This document shows, in pieces, positions 17,869 to 26,542 of a stretch of 64,000 bases of DNA. Both the position numbers and the translations under genes were made by a program. The notes under the pieces were generated by a model. That model was not told where the DNA came from. It did not search any database and saw nothing but the letters and a program-made list of their open reading frames with translations. The number at the start of each line of letters is the position of its first letter. The stretch's first letter is position 1. The stretch lies in assembly GCF_041903755.1 (NCBI RefSeq), contig NZ_JBBWVE010000007.1, positions 62,001 through 126,000 on the forward strand, given 5' to 3'. This DNA is from Thiocapsa roseilacustris. GTDB taxonomy: Bacteria > Pseudomonadota > Gammaproteobacteria > Chromatiales > Chromatiaceae.

Positions 17869-18716
17869 GCATCGACTTTCTTGTTCAGGAGAGCCGTCAG
17901 GGATTGGAGATGGTTGATCAAGGCACCCAGCCATTCCTTCTGCTGGCTAGTAAATCGTTGGTAGTCTGGAGGGGCCGTCTGACTAAGTTGATACAGCAAA
18001 CTGTTCACGCCGTTGACATGCTGCTTGGTCGCCTCGATGAGGCGCACGATCTCACAACCAGATGCCTTTAACGACGCACAATGTACTTCGATGATTTTTC
18101 GTTTGCCGTTTGTTTCCTCGGCAATTTTCCGATTCTTGCTGCGCGCAAATAGCGCACTGCCCAACAGCGCCGTGCCGCCAATCGCCCAGCCAACCGGCCC
18201 GGCCAGCGCCAGAAATGCCGAACCGCCGGCCATGCCGCCCCCACCGGCGGCCAATGCACCGCCCCCGATCCATGCCAGCGCCGCATTTGTGGCGGCGGCA
18301 CCGGAAAGGGCGGAGATGGCAGTTCCCGTTGAGGCTGCACCAAAGGTCGTGGCAACCGCCATGGCGACCGTCGGCCCCATGGCGGCGACGCCAACGCCTG
18401 CCATGACCCCTGTCGCCGCACTCGTTCCCGCTTTGAAATCAATGGCGGCAGCTTCGCTTTCGAGCTGCCGAATCATGCCGCTGAAGACCTTGAACTCCGC
18501 CTTGTAGGTTGAAAACGAGCGGTCGAACTCCTTTGGGGTATTGGCAAGGCGATTGATGTATTTTTCAACGCTGCCAATGACTTCCCGACTACTCTCCTGG
18601 CGAAGAATAAATAACCTTTCGGAGTCCGTCTTGACGCTTTCGAAGCTCCGCAGATAGGACGACTGGGCACTCTGGAGCTGGTTCAGAGCCTCTTTTTTGA
18701 GATCACCGTTCAGCAT
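17865..18716 (-). CDS. Glycine-zipper membrane protein, first of a coupled pair
   Basis: A 283-residue protein. A helical N-terminal part (~110 residues) is followed by a long glycine/alanine-rich hydrophobic block (VMAGVGVAAMGPTVAMAV; GGGALAAGGGGMAGGSAFLALAGPVGWAIGG) and a helical C-terminal domain with KRKIIEVHCASLKASGCEI. The hydrophobic block would make two or three transmembrane hairpins. GGAAGG lies just upstream of the ATG at 18716. Its stop overlaps the start of the next gene. The family is not recognised. Confidence 0.75.
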   Translation of the reverse strand: MLNGDLKKEALNQLQSAQSSYLRSFESVKTDSERLFILRQESSREVIGSVEKYINRLANTPKEFDRSFSTYKAEFKVFSGMIRQLESEAAAIDFKAGTSAATGVMAGVGVAAMGPTVAMAVATTFGAASTGTAISALSGAAATNAALAWIGGGALAAGGGGMAGGSAFLALAGPVGWAIGGTALLGSALFARSKNRKIAEETNGKRKIIEVHCASLKASGCEIVRLIEATKQHVNGVNSLLYQLSQTAPPDYQRFTSQQKEWLGALINHLQSLTALLNKKVDA

Positions 18717-18949
18717 GTTCCTTCCAGCTAGCTTAATTCCGTTATGACCACAAGGAATATTAGCGACAAAGTGTGCGAGAAGCGTGAAACGGTCCACACT
18801 TTAGAGGCCAACCGTGCGGCAAAGTGTACTTTGAGACGCTGGATGTGCGCTTTTTGTATACGTGGAACACTATTCTCGGCCACATCCGGCGGCATGAGCA
18901 TGCTGTAAGACCGCCTGCGCGCCTCACGCCGTCACCTTAGGCGAGAAGC

Positions 18950-19204
18950 TCACCTGAGCTGCGCCTCGGCGGCATCGATCTGCCTGCACTGGTCCAGGAT
19001 CCGCGCCGCCAGCGCACGCTCGGCCCGATCGGGCTCCTCGAACGCCAAGCTCGCGTTGCCGTCCTCCAAGCTGTCGATCACCGCCTCGTGATCCGCACGG
19101 GTCAGACGGATGCCGGTCCTGACGCGCTCCAACGCAGCGAGCAGGGCAGGGAGGTGGGCGCGGTTGCGCCGGCGGATCTCTTCCAGCAGGGCCTTGCGGT
19201 TCAT
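18950..19204 (-). CDS. Small helical hypothetical protein
   Basis: An 84-residue helical protein (MNRKALLEEIRRRNRAHLPA, then RTGIRLTRADHEAVIDSLEDGN). It starts at the ATG at 19204. Charged, cytoplasmic and not recognised. Its 5' end faces the divergent cupin gene. Confidence 0.55.
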   Translation of the reverse strand: MNRKALLEEIRRRNRAHLPALLAALERVRTGIRLTRADHEAVIDSLEDGNASLAFEEPDRAERALAARILDQCRQIDAAEAQLR

Positions 19205-19335
19205 GGCGTCGCCTCGTCGCTGCGTTGATGTCGACGGCGGGTGCCGCAACGTCCGGAAGATCGGCAGAACGGCCAAGCATGTGCGTCGTGCACTGCGGTC
19301 CGATGCATTCTCCTCGACTCGACCACCGACCAGCC

Positions 19336-20040
19336 ATGATCGAAGCCCCGTCCACATCGACGCCGACCCCTACGACCCTTGCAGACGTCCATGCCGACCT
19401 CGGCCGACGCACGGTGGTCGACACGGCCGCGATGTCCTGGGAACCCAGCCCGAGCGGCACCGTTTGGCGCAAGCCGCTGTTCCGGGCGGGCGGTGAATCC
19501 GGCCCGGTCACCAGTCTGGTGCGCTATACCCCCGGCGGTGCCTTCCCCGAGCATACCCATCCCGAGGGCGAAGAGATTCTGGTGCTCGACGGTGTCTTCT
19601 CCGACGAGCACGGCGACTACCCGGCCGGCACCTTCCTGATGAACCCGCATGGCAGCCGGCATTCTCCGCGCTCCGCTCCGGGCTGCACGCTCTTCGTGCG
19701 ACTGCGCCAGTATCCGGGCGCGGATCGCCCGCGGTTGGTCGAGGACACGCACGCCGAGGACGGCTGGCGCCCCGGCCTGGTGGAAGGTCTCACCGTGCGC
19801 CCCCTCTATGCGCAGTCCGGCTACCCGGAAAGCGTCGCCCTGGTGCGCTGGGCGCCGGGAACGCGGTTTCAGACCCACACCCATTGGGGCGGCGAGGAGA
19901 TCCTGGTCCTCGAGGGTGAGTTTGCCGACGAGCACGGGCGCTATCCCGAGGGGACCTGGATCCGCAGTCCGCATCTGAGCCGGCATACCCCGTTCTCGGA
20001 TACGGGGTGTCTGATCTACGTGCGGGTCGGGGGGCTGTGA
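19336..20040 (+). CDS. Double cupin (ChrR-like) protein
   Basis: A 234-residue protein with two tandem ChrR-type cupin domains. The first has the metal motif FPEHTHPEGEEILVLDG and HGSRHSP; the second has FQTHTHWGGEEILVLEG and HLSRHTP. The duplicated H-x-H, E and later H residues would bind a divalent metal. ChrR cupins are known as the C-terminal half of anti-sigma factors; no anti-sigma part is present here, so this is a stand-alone metal-binding enzyme or sensor. The GC content matches the chromosome. Confidence 0.85.
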   Translation: MIEAPSTSTPTPTTLADVHADLGRRTVVDTAAMSWEPSPSGTVWRKPLFRAGGESGPVTSLVRYTPGGAFPEHTHPEGEEILVLDGVFSDEHGDYPAGTFLMNPHGSRHSPRSAPGCTLFVRLRQYPGADRPRLVEDTHAEDGWRPGLVEGLTVRPLYAQSGYPESVALVRWAPGTRFQTHTHWGGEEILVLEGEFADEHGRYPEGTWIRSPHLSRHTPFSDTGCLIYVRVGGL

Positions 20041-20047
20041 AACCTGG

Positions 20048-20599
20048 CTATCGATTCTTCTCGACGATCCGGGTCTGGAAGCCTTCGATACTCACCTGGT
20101 TCTTCTGCTCCCAATAGTCGCGCACGCCTTCATCGCCCTTCTTTTCCGCCCAGTCGACGAGCTGCTCACGATCGCCGTTATAGGTGAAGTAGGGCACGCC
20201 CATTCCGCAGGAGGTCTGCACCAAATCCACGGCCAGGTCGAAGATCTGGCGCGCCCCGGGGAGCGGCTTGAACAACGACAGAAGATCAGCCCAGTCGGGA
20301 TCACTCAGATGTACCACACGCGCGGCGCCGTAGACCCGCAGGATCATCGGCGGACCCTCGAAGGCGCAGAACATCAACGTTATCCGCGGATCCCGTTGCA
20401 CGTATGCCGAGGTCTCGTTGCCGCTGCCGGTCAGGTTCAGCCACAGGACACGACCGGCGTCGACGACCCGCAGGGCCTCCATCCCCTTCGGAGAGAGGTT
20501 GACGCGACTGTCCTCGGTCGCCGTGGCAACGAAGAAGATCTTCTGCTCTGCGATGAAGCGGATATGCTGCTCCGAGAGCGCATCGAATTTCCGGCCCAT
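20048..20599 (-). CDS. Pyridoxamine 5'-phosphate oxidase-like flavin protein
   Basis: A 183-residue split-barrel protein: HIRFIAEQKIFFVATATEDSRVNLSPKGMEALRVVD, then RVLWLNLTGSGNETSAYVQRDPRITLMFCAFEG. This matches the PNPOx-like family that binds FMN or F420. The ATG at 20599 has GGGAG 8 nt upstream; an ATG at 20605 is less well placed. It converges with the cupin gene. The substrate is unknown. Confidence 0.85.
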   Translation of the reverse strand: MGRKFDALSEQHIRFIAEQKIFFVATATEDSRVNLSPKGMEALRVVDAGRVLWLNLTGSGNETSAYVQRDPRITLMFCAFEGPPMILRVYGAARVVHLSDPDWADLLSLFKPLPGARQIFDLAVDLVQTSCGMGVPYFTYNGDREQLVDWAEKKGDEGVRDYWEQKNQVSIEGFQTRIVEKNR

Positions 20600-20715
20600 T
20601 GTCATGCTCCCATGCGAACCACGTCGATGTGTTGACGGCCGGAGCCTCCGCTGGCAGACCGCCGTTGCAGTAGACTCCAAGGCATTACGCTCCACCGCAC
20701 CAACAAGAGATCCCC

Positions 20716-21023
20716 GTGCCCATCCTCCTACAGATCGACTTCCCCTTCCAAGGCCCCTGGGGCGCCGAGATGAGCGCCACCATGCAGGGGCTCGCCGCAT
20801 CCATCGCGCAGGAGCCCGGCCTGCTCTGGAAGATCTGGACCGAGAACCCGAGACGAGCGAGGCCGGCGGCATCTATCTCTTCGCCGACCGCCCCAGCGCC
20901 GAAGCCTACCTGGCGATGCACACCGAGCGGCTCGTCGGCTTCGGTGTGCCCCATGTCAACGCCAAGCTCTTCGAGGTGAATCGAGAGCTTTCCGCGATCG
21001 ACCGGGCACCCATCGGCTCTTGA
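20716..21023 (+). pseudogene. ydhR: YdhR-like monooxygenase, frameshifted
   Basis: The first 45 codons read as the start of a YdhR-family protein (MPILLQIDFPFQGPWGAEMS; QEPGLLWKIWTEN). The frame then breaks near 20850. The +1 frame continues the family sequence (ETSEAGGIYLFADRPSAEAY, then LAMHTERL and GVPHVNAKLF) to a stop at 21023. Adding one G in the ACCCGAGACG stretch would restore a ~103-residue protein of normal family length. This is either a recent one-base deletion or a sequencing error. Confidence 0.8.
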
Positions 21024-21114
21024 AGCATGGCCGGAGGATGACAGTGCAATCCACGATCGCGCTGGTCGACGGAGTCGGTAGCAACCGCCGACACCGCATG
21101 CATCCGCTTCAACG

Positions 21115-21414
21115 CTAGCGAATCAGATACCGCCCCGACCCGTAATCCGGCGTGTTGGTCCCCGGAATCGCACGGTAGATCGTGCCGCCGCGGATGATCC
21201 GCCGGTCATCTGAGTCGAAATCTGGGGTGCGGGTACCGGGGATGGCGGGGTAGACGACCCCATTGCGCTCGATATAGAGCGGACCCCGATGATCGGGCGT
21301 GCTGGTGCCGGGGATCGCCTGCCAGATCTCGGTCTCGGCGGGGGCCTGCATGGCAAACCCCGTACCGACCCCCATTACCGTCAACCACAGGATCAAGCGC
21401 ACTGACGCTTTCAT
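21115..21414 (-). CDS. Small secreted repeat protein, last gene of tubulin-like operon
   Basis: A 99-residue protein with a signal peptide (about residues 1-26, ending APAE). The mature part is three copies of a ~24-residue unit built on AIPGTxTPD (AIPGTSTPD, AIPGTRTPD, AIPGTNTPD), each preceded by an aromatic residue. Its ATG overlaps the stop of the MotB-like gene (ATGA), so it is translationally coupled to the operon. A periplasmic role beside the two OmpA-type proteins is likely. The family is not recognised. Confidence 0.75.
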   Translation of the reverse strand: MKASVRLILWLTVMGVGTGFAMQAPAETEIWQAIPGTSTPDHRGPLYIERNGVVYPAIPGTRTPDFDSDDRRIIRGGTIYRAIPGTNTPDYGSGRYLIR

Positions 21415-22523
21415 CGAGCGCCCATCGCGTTCGCCCCCATCGCCGACTGCCGAGAGTTGTGCAGACCCTCCGGCGACGCCTTCGTCGTAGCCGCGAGTGC
21501 GCATCCTGGGGGAACTCCGACCCGCAGGTTGGTCAAGCGCAGTTCAATGCGGCGAGCACGTTCATCGTCTACTGGTCCAAGGGGATCAAAGGGGATCGTT
21601 TGTCCCGCAGAGTAGGTTCGTACGTTGATACACTGCAGTGCCGCACTATTGGGGTGCGTTGTAACGAAGTCCTGCCAAGCCTGCTTGATTGAAAGGGCGC
21701 GCAGCAGACCAAGGTCGTTATTCGAACCCGGTTTCAGACCGCCGATGGAGGCACTACCCGATAGCACCGACGGCAGCCCCGTATCAAGGTTTCCCCGAGC
21801 GCCCTTCATTGGGACCCCGTCGGTGTGCCCGATGATCTCCAACGTATCGACGATCTGGAGCCCGACAGAATTGCGCTTGAGAATCTCCTCGGCGAGACCA
21901 CGGAACTCCTTTTCACCAAGACCACTAGCCGACGTCTCGCTCACGATTGAGCCACCCGATGGGAACAGCACATCAGCACGGACCTCGATAAACGGCGGTT
22001 TGTCGTTCCCCCCAAGGATGCCCTGAACAGGATCGAGATCGATACCCATGCTCGCAGCCGCTTCCATAGCGTTTGCAATCCATGTGGCCGATCGGTCCTG
22101 CTGTTCCCGCAATTGCGCGATCTCCTCGACAAGCCGAACCCGTTCCTCTTCTTTCGAAGCGAGCTGCTCAAGCATAGCTTGCATTTCCTTACGGACGTTC
22201 TCTACCTCTGACAATGCATCAGCCAGTGCGCTGACATCCGCTTTCAGTTGCTCGCTTGCTTTCAGCCTAGCAATGGCGCTGCGAACGGTTTCACTCAACG
22301 CCGCCGGGTCGTCTGGCAACACCTCCTGTGGGAGCGGAGCCAGCCCCAGCAAATTTCGAAGTTCGATGATCTGGCCCTTAAACGCATCCCCAGCGGGATT
22401 GATCATATAAACAAACATCACCACCCCCAAGATTGCAATAGAGATGATGAACAACGTCATGAAGAGATCGCTGATGCTCGGCCAAAAAGAGACCTGGCGG
22501 ACGCTGTCTTCGTCACTAATCAT
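21411..22523 (-). CDS. MotB/ZorB-like peptidoglycan-binding motor protein
   Basis: A 370-residue protein. A short cytoplasmic N-terminus leads to one membrane helix, FWPSISDLFMTLFIISIAIL. D19 in the SDLFMT context lines up with the ion-carrying aspartate of MotB (ADFMTAMM) and ZorB. A coiled coil follows (about 60-165, rich in E/K/Q). The C-terminal OmpA-like domain includes DVLFPSGGS, LEIIGHTDGVP and ERARRIELRLT. This is the stator B-subunit layout of MotB, TolR and ZorB proteins. The partner A subunit is the next gene upstream (22551-24563). Confidence 0.85.
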   Translation of the reverse strand: MISDEDSVRQVSFWPSISDLFMTLFIISIAILGVVMFVYMINPAGDAFKGQIIELRNLLGLAPLPQEVLPDDPAALSETVRSAIARLKASEQLKADVSALADALSEVENVRKEMQAMLEQLASKEEERVRLVEEIAQLREQQDRSATWIANAMEAAASMGIDLDPVQGILGGNDKPPFIEVRADVLFPSGGSIVSETSASGLGEKEFRGLAEEILKRNSVGLQIVDTLEIIGHTDGVPMKGARGNLDTGLPSVLSGSASIGGLKPGSNNDLGLLRALSIKQAWQDFVTTHPNSAALQCINVRTYSAGQTIPFDPLGPVDDERARRIELRLTNLRVGVPPGCALAATTKASPEGLHNSRQSAMGANAMGAR

Positions 22524-22550
22524 CAGTTAGATCGCCAAAGTCCCAGCCGC

Positions 22551-24563
22551 TCAACTCTTGGATCCAAAAAAGCGCTTGAAAGCATTGCTCTGGTGTAGTT
22601 CCGAAACCTTGTTCAAAGCAGGCACCAATAACGCCAACTCATCGGCCAGCCTTTGTTGCTCTGCTCCAGCAGCGGCCGTAGTAGCCGCCAGAGCCTCCGC
22701 GACGGTGCGCCCTTGTTCGAGCAACTGATCGAGATCACGATGCAAAGAGGTACCAGTGACATGGAGCTGGCTAGCCTCAGGAAGCCAGAGCGTCCACTGA
22801 GCGCCGACCGCTTCCGCGCGCTGAATCAGCGACTCAATGCGCACACCAGTGTCTCGTTGATCGCTTACCAGCTTGTCCAGTGCCGGATGCAGGATACCGA
22901 GACTGCTCGCAAGCTCATCTAGTCGCTTCGTTGTATCAGCACAGGTCCCCCGCATACCAGTCAGCATCTGACGTGTATTATCCACCAGGGCTTGGATGCC
23001 GTTCACCTGATCAGCCGCCGCGACGATCGCACGACGCGCGTTATCGATGATGTCGCGGGTCTCTCCAGAGTCCCGGACTGCTATCTCGACCCAGGTTTCC
23101 ACCTGTTTAAGCTCATCGACCAATGCAGTGATGTTCGACAAGATCTGATTGAACCCGGTGTGTATCGGTGTGATGCTTGCTACTGCCGTGTCAATGGCAC
23201 GACTGAACTCCATGTACGCATGTCTCAACAGAGACTCGACTTGATTTGTGACAGAAACCACGCCGGCGCTGACATCTTTTGTTACCGCTGCGGCCGTGGC
23301 ATCGCAAAGATCCTGGACTGATTGCGTCAACTGGATGATCGCATTGTTGGTATCCGCCTTGAGCGCACGATTTTCTTCCGCGATCGAATGCGCCGCCTGA
23401 CGCAGAGGCTCTGCAGCTGAGTCGAGACGGGCCACGGCATCGGCACACGCCGCAGCCAACGCCTGCGACGCAGCTTCGGCGATGATTGTGCTCGCGGACT
23501 CACACGCTGCCGCCAACTGCGTCGGCAGTGTATCCACCGTAGTCTTCAGCAGCTGATGTGATTCAGCGACGTGTTTGGACAGCACCGTTCCAATGACTTT
23601 CATCTGCCCCGACGTTTTACTGACCTCGCTCGCAACAGCCTGAAGCCCGTCGAAACGTGCCACGATGGGAGAGGCCGCGCCTAAGTGGTCAGCGATAGTC
23701 GTACCGAGCACATCGAGCTTTGGATTAAGCTGATCCACACTTTTTACAAAATCCGCCGAGGCGCCCTGCAAGAGGGGAGCGTCCGTTTTGAACCCTGCCG
23801 CCGCGTCGCTGAGCTTCTGGACAAACCTATCGAAGTTACTCTGACTCGCAAGCATTTGCGCTGACAGTTCAGCGAGTTGTGACCTTATACCATTGAGCTC
23901 CCTCGCAAGCGAAGGGGGGGGGAAGCGCCGGAACAGATCCTCCATATCTAACTGGTCAAGCTCACCGGCGAGCATGCCTTTGTTGTGGGTATAAAACCCT
24001 CGTGCGAAGGCCACCACGACAGTCAGAATCAATGCGACGAGACTCGGCCAGAACGCATGACTGAGGCCATGTATCAAATTATCCGCGCGTCTGCGATTGT
24101 CCGGGCCGGAGACTGAAGCATCTGGCGATGCCGAGACGTTGAACTCACTCAAGACCGGTTTGATGCACCAGAGTGTTCCGGCGATTCCGCAGACTAAGAG
24201 CAGCCCCGTAATACCACCCGATAATATTGCTGATCGGCGTCGCGCCTCCCGACGAGCGGAGATCTGATGAAATTCATTGAGCGTGATGGCGCGGCCGGAA
24301 CTTCGTGAATCAACTGCGGCACGCAGATGGTCGCCGAAGTGAAAATCATCTAACCGTTGTTCCTTCAACCATTGGCGGTACTCGGATGATGGTGTTCCAT
24401 CAACCGGTAGATCGCCGAGCGCGTTACGTCCCCTCCGAACGGCATCGCGTTCGTCTTCGATGCCCCGATTCGCCACGAGTGCAGCTACGAAACCGAAAAC
24501 ACCAATGGCACCGACCCCCAATGATATCGAGATCGGCAGGGTTCCCAACCCTGATCCATCCAT
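22551..24563 (-). CDS. MotA/ExbB/ZorA-like channel protein with long cytoplasmic tail
   Basis: A 670-residue protein. Membrane helices are predicted at about 8-30, 113-138 (LSGGITGLLLVCGIAGTLW) and 167-190 (LSHAFWPSLVALILTVVVAF). The G-x-A-G-T and paired C-terminal helix pattern fits MotA/TolQ/ExbB proteins. Residues ~200-660 are a long, mostly helical, alanine/serine-rich tail resembling coiled coil, as in ZorA of Zorya phage defence, whose tail transmits a signal from the membrane motor. It lies 27 nt upstream of the MotB-like gene. Homology to ZorA is by architecture only, since no motif is specific to Zorya. Confidence 0.8.
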   Translation of the reverse strand: MDGSGLGTLPISISLGVGAIGVFGFVAALVANRGIEDERDAVRRGRNALGDLPVDGTPSSEYRQWLKEQRLDDFHFGDHLRAAVDSRSSGRAITLNEFHQISARREARRRSAILSGGITGLLLVCGIAGTLWCIKPVLSEFNVSASPDASVSGPDNRRRADNLIHGLSHAFWPSLVALILTVVVAFARGFYTHNKGMLAGELDQLDMEDLFRRFPPPSLARELNGIRSQLAELSAQMLASQSNFDRFVQKLSDAAAGFKTDAPLLQGASADFVKSVDQLNPKLDVLGTTIADHLGAASPIVARFDGLQAVASEVSKTSGQMKVIGTVLSKHVAESHQLLKTTVDTLPTQLAAACESASTIIAEAASQALAAACADAVARLDSAAEPLRQAAHSIAEENRALKADTNNAIIQLTQSVQDLCDATAAAVTKDVSAGVVSVTNQVESLLRHAYMEFSRAIDTAVASITPIHTGFNQILSNITALVDELKQVETWVEIAVRDSGETRDIIDNARRAIVAAADQVNGIQALVDNTRQMLTGMRGTCADTTKRLDELASSLGILHPALDKLVSDQRDTGVRIESLIQRAEAVGAQWTLWLPEASQLHVTGTSLHRDLDQLLEQGRTVAEALAATTAAAGAEQQRLADELALLVPALNKVSELHQSNAFKRFFGSKS

Positions 24564-24582
24564 TCGACTACTCCAGGCTCAT

Positions 24583-26541
24583 TTAACGTTCGACTCCGAC
24601 GACCCAGACCTCGGCACGCCGGTTTCTTGCCCGGCCGGCCTCGGTGTCGTTAGTATCGACGGGCAGTTGCTCTCCCAACCCGGCCGTCACGGTCTTCACG
24701 CCTACTGCCGAGAGTCGATCGCTGACCTTTTGAGCCCGATCGATCGACAAACGCACGTTATCCGAATCAGTGCCCGTGTTGTCGGTGAAACCCAGGATCA
24801 CGACCCGATTTCCTTGCTCGAGTTTGGCCTGCAAAGGCTGTCGAAGGCGTTGCACATCTGCCAATGCCTTCACATCCAACTCCGCCTCGTTTAAGGCGAA
24901 ACGCAAACTTGTTGGAAACTGCTGCGCGCTGGTGACGTTACGCCCAACCGCTGTACCCAATGTTGACAGGATCAGGGGGTCGGCCGGGGGACCAGCTGGT
25001 CCACCGAGCAGTGTGAGGTCAGCGAAACCCGTCGATTTCACTGCGGATTGCCCCGCATCGGACGTCATGCAATTCACGAGGGACCGAGACAAGGGTCGGG
25101 ATTGAGGTGACTGCGTAGCCAGGATGCGATAGGAGAGTGGATAGTTCTCGGTGCCAATCGAGAATGCGGTCGGTTTCAGAGCAGGGGCATCGGGTGACGG
25201 CTGGTAGGCCAGCGACTGCCCGACTGGGTGCCGCGTGAGCTGGTGATATAGCACAACGCTCAAGGCTTCGGGGTCCGCCTGCACTGTTGCGAACGGATCT
25301 TCGACGAGCGTCACGTTGATGGTCGGTGCCAGTCGCGTGATGACCTGCGCAGAAGCCGTATCGGTGCTCCAACGGTCCTGGCTTAGGTCGGTCACGGGAG
25401 CTGCCGGACGGGCGGAATGACCCAGCAGAGCGATAGCATCAAGGGCAATCACTGTCGCGTGATCGGAAGCGGTGATGACTTTGCCCGGGAAGCGCGCACT
25501 GAACTCGGCCTGGGTCTGTTGGTCCGGGGTCTGGTCGGCGACGACCACATCGGCTCGCTCTGCGAGCAGTGGGCGATAGGGGTCATCAAGATCCGCGATG
25601 CTAACCAGCACGCCGGGGGCGATCTCGGGGTCTTGGCTTGCAACAAACCAGTGCCGTTCATCCGACGACGGCCTGACGGCACTGTCGGCAACACACGTGT
25701 TCAACACCGGCAAAACCAACGCCTCCGCAAGTAGCGGATTGGTGGAAATGGTCACCGACGCCGACAAAGTCTCCAGACCATCTCGCGCCTCACCCAGCGC
25801 TGCTGCCAAACCGCCAGACAATTCCGGCGGTGGAGCCGGTGGGGGTGCCACTGGTGCGGCCAGCCGCTGCGCGCGTTTCAGACCCCGGTCCGCACTGACG
25901 AGCAGGCTCCGAAAGGCACGCTGCGCCTCCTCGTCGTCCGCCGGAGCAGCGGCCTGCGCAACCGATACGTCCTTCTTCAGCGCCACGTACTCACTTGCCA
26001 GTTGTCTGGCCATCGCCTGAGCACGGGCGCCTTTCGGATCAGCCCCCACCGCCTCGGTCACGGTTTGCTGTCGCTGTTCCAGATCGTCAAGCCGCGCGCT
26101 CAGACCGGGAACATCTGCGGTAGCCTTGGCAATGACGGCATTGCGCACGTCATTCCGCAGGCTCAGGCTCTCATCCTCGAGTGCCTCCCACACGCGACCC
26201 GGATCGACCGGTTTCGGGGCGGCCACCTCTAGGACCTTCAACCGATCGCCTAGACCGGAGAGCTCTGCCTGGAGCCGATCAAGGTCGCTGCGCCAACTCG
26301 TGCCTCCAAACAGCAACGACAGGATGAGCCCCAACATAGCCAGACCGACCACGCCGAAGACGCTCCAAAACGGCAACGGATTGCGCTCCCGCAGCGCCGT
26401 CAACAGCGGTACCGACCGGCGCCATTGGGCGCAATCCGGATGACTGAGTGGGCATGCACCTGGCGCGTCGATCAACACCGCCCGGGTGCGGGCATGAGGA
26501 CACTGGCCGTCCGGCTCTTCACAGCGGAAATAGCGGGGCAC
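24583..26541 (-). CDS. Substrate-binding protein/OmpA fusion with membrane anchor
   Basis: A 652-residue protein starting with GTG (TGA-C-GTG after the upstream gene). Four cysteines at residues 7, 14, 30 and 37 could form a cytoplasmic zinc knuckle. One membrane helix (about 57-78, FWSVFGVVGLAMLGLILSLL) follows, then a periplasmic coiled coil (80-220). A domain (about 290-510) then resembles phosphate-type periplasmic binding proteins (PEIAPGVLVSIADLDDPYRP; NYPLSYRILATQ). The C-terminal OmpA domain (LEQGNRVVILGFTDNTGTDS ... SIDRAQKVSDRL) binds peptidoglycan. It looks like a periplasmic sensor tied to the cell wall. The same fold order without the cysteines occurs in OmpA/PstS fusions. Confidence 0.75.
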   Translation of the reverse strand: MPRYFRCEEPDGQCPHARTRAVLIDAPGACPLSHPDCAQWRRSVPLLTALRERNPLPFWSVFGVVGLAMLGLILSLLFGGTSWRSDLDRLQAELSGLGDRLKVLEVAAPKPVDPGRVWEALEDESLSLRNDVRNAVIAKATADVPGLSARLDDLEQRQQTVTEAVGADPKGARAQAMARQLASEYVALKKDVSVAQAAAPADDEEAQRAFRSLLVSADRGLKRAQRLAAPVAPPPAPPPELSGGLAAALGEARDGLETLSASVTISTNPLLAEALVLPVLNTCVADSAVRPSSDERHWFVASQDPEIAPGVLVSIADLDDPYRPLLAERADVVVADQTPDQQTQAEFSARFPGKVITASDHATVIALDAIALLGHSARPAAPVTDLSQDRWSTDTASAQVITRLAPTINVTLVEDPFATVQADPEALSVVLYHQLTRHPVGQSLAYQPSPDAPALKPTAFSIGTENYPLSYRILATQSPQSRPLSRSLVNCMTSDAGQSAVKSTGFADLTLLGGPAGPPADPLILSTLGTAVGRNVTSAQQFPTSLRFALNEAELDVKALADVQRLRQPLQAKLEQGNRVVILGFTDNTGTDSDNVRLSIDRAQKVSDRLSAVGVKTVTAGLGEQLPVDTNDTEAGRARNRRAEVWVVGVER

Positions 26542-26542
26542 G

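Noticed and set aside
21411..24563. Classical Zorya system
   Set aside because: ZorA/ZorB-like proteins are present by architecture, but no ZorC/D/E or ZorF/G-like gene is nearby; a tubulin-like gene and OmpA fusion take their place.
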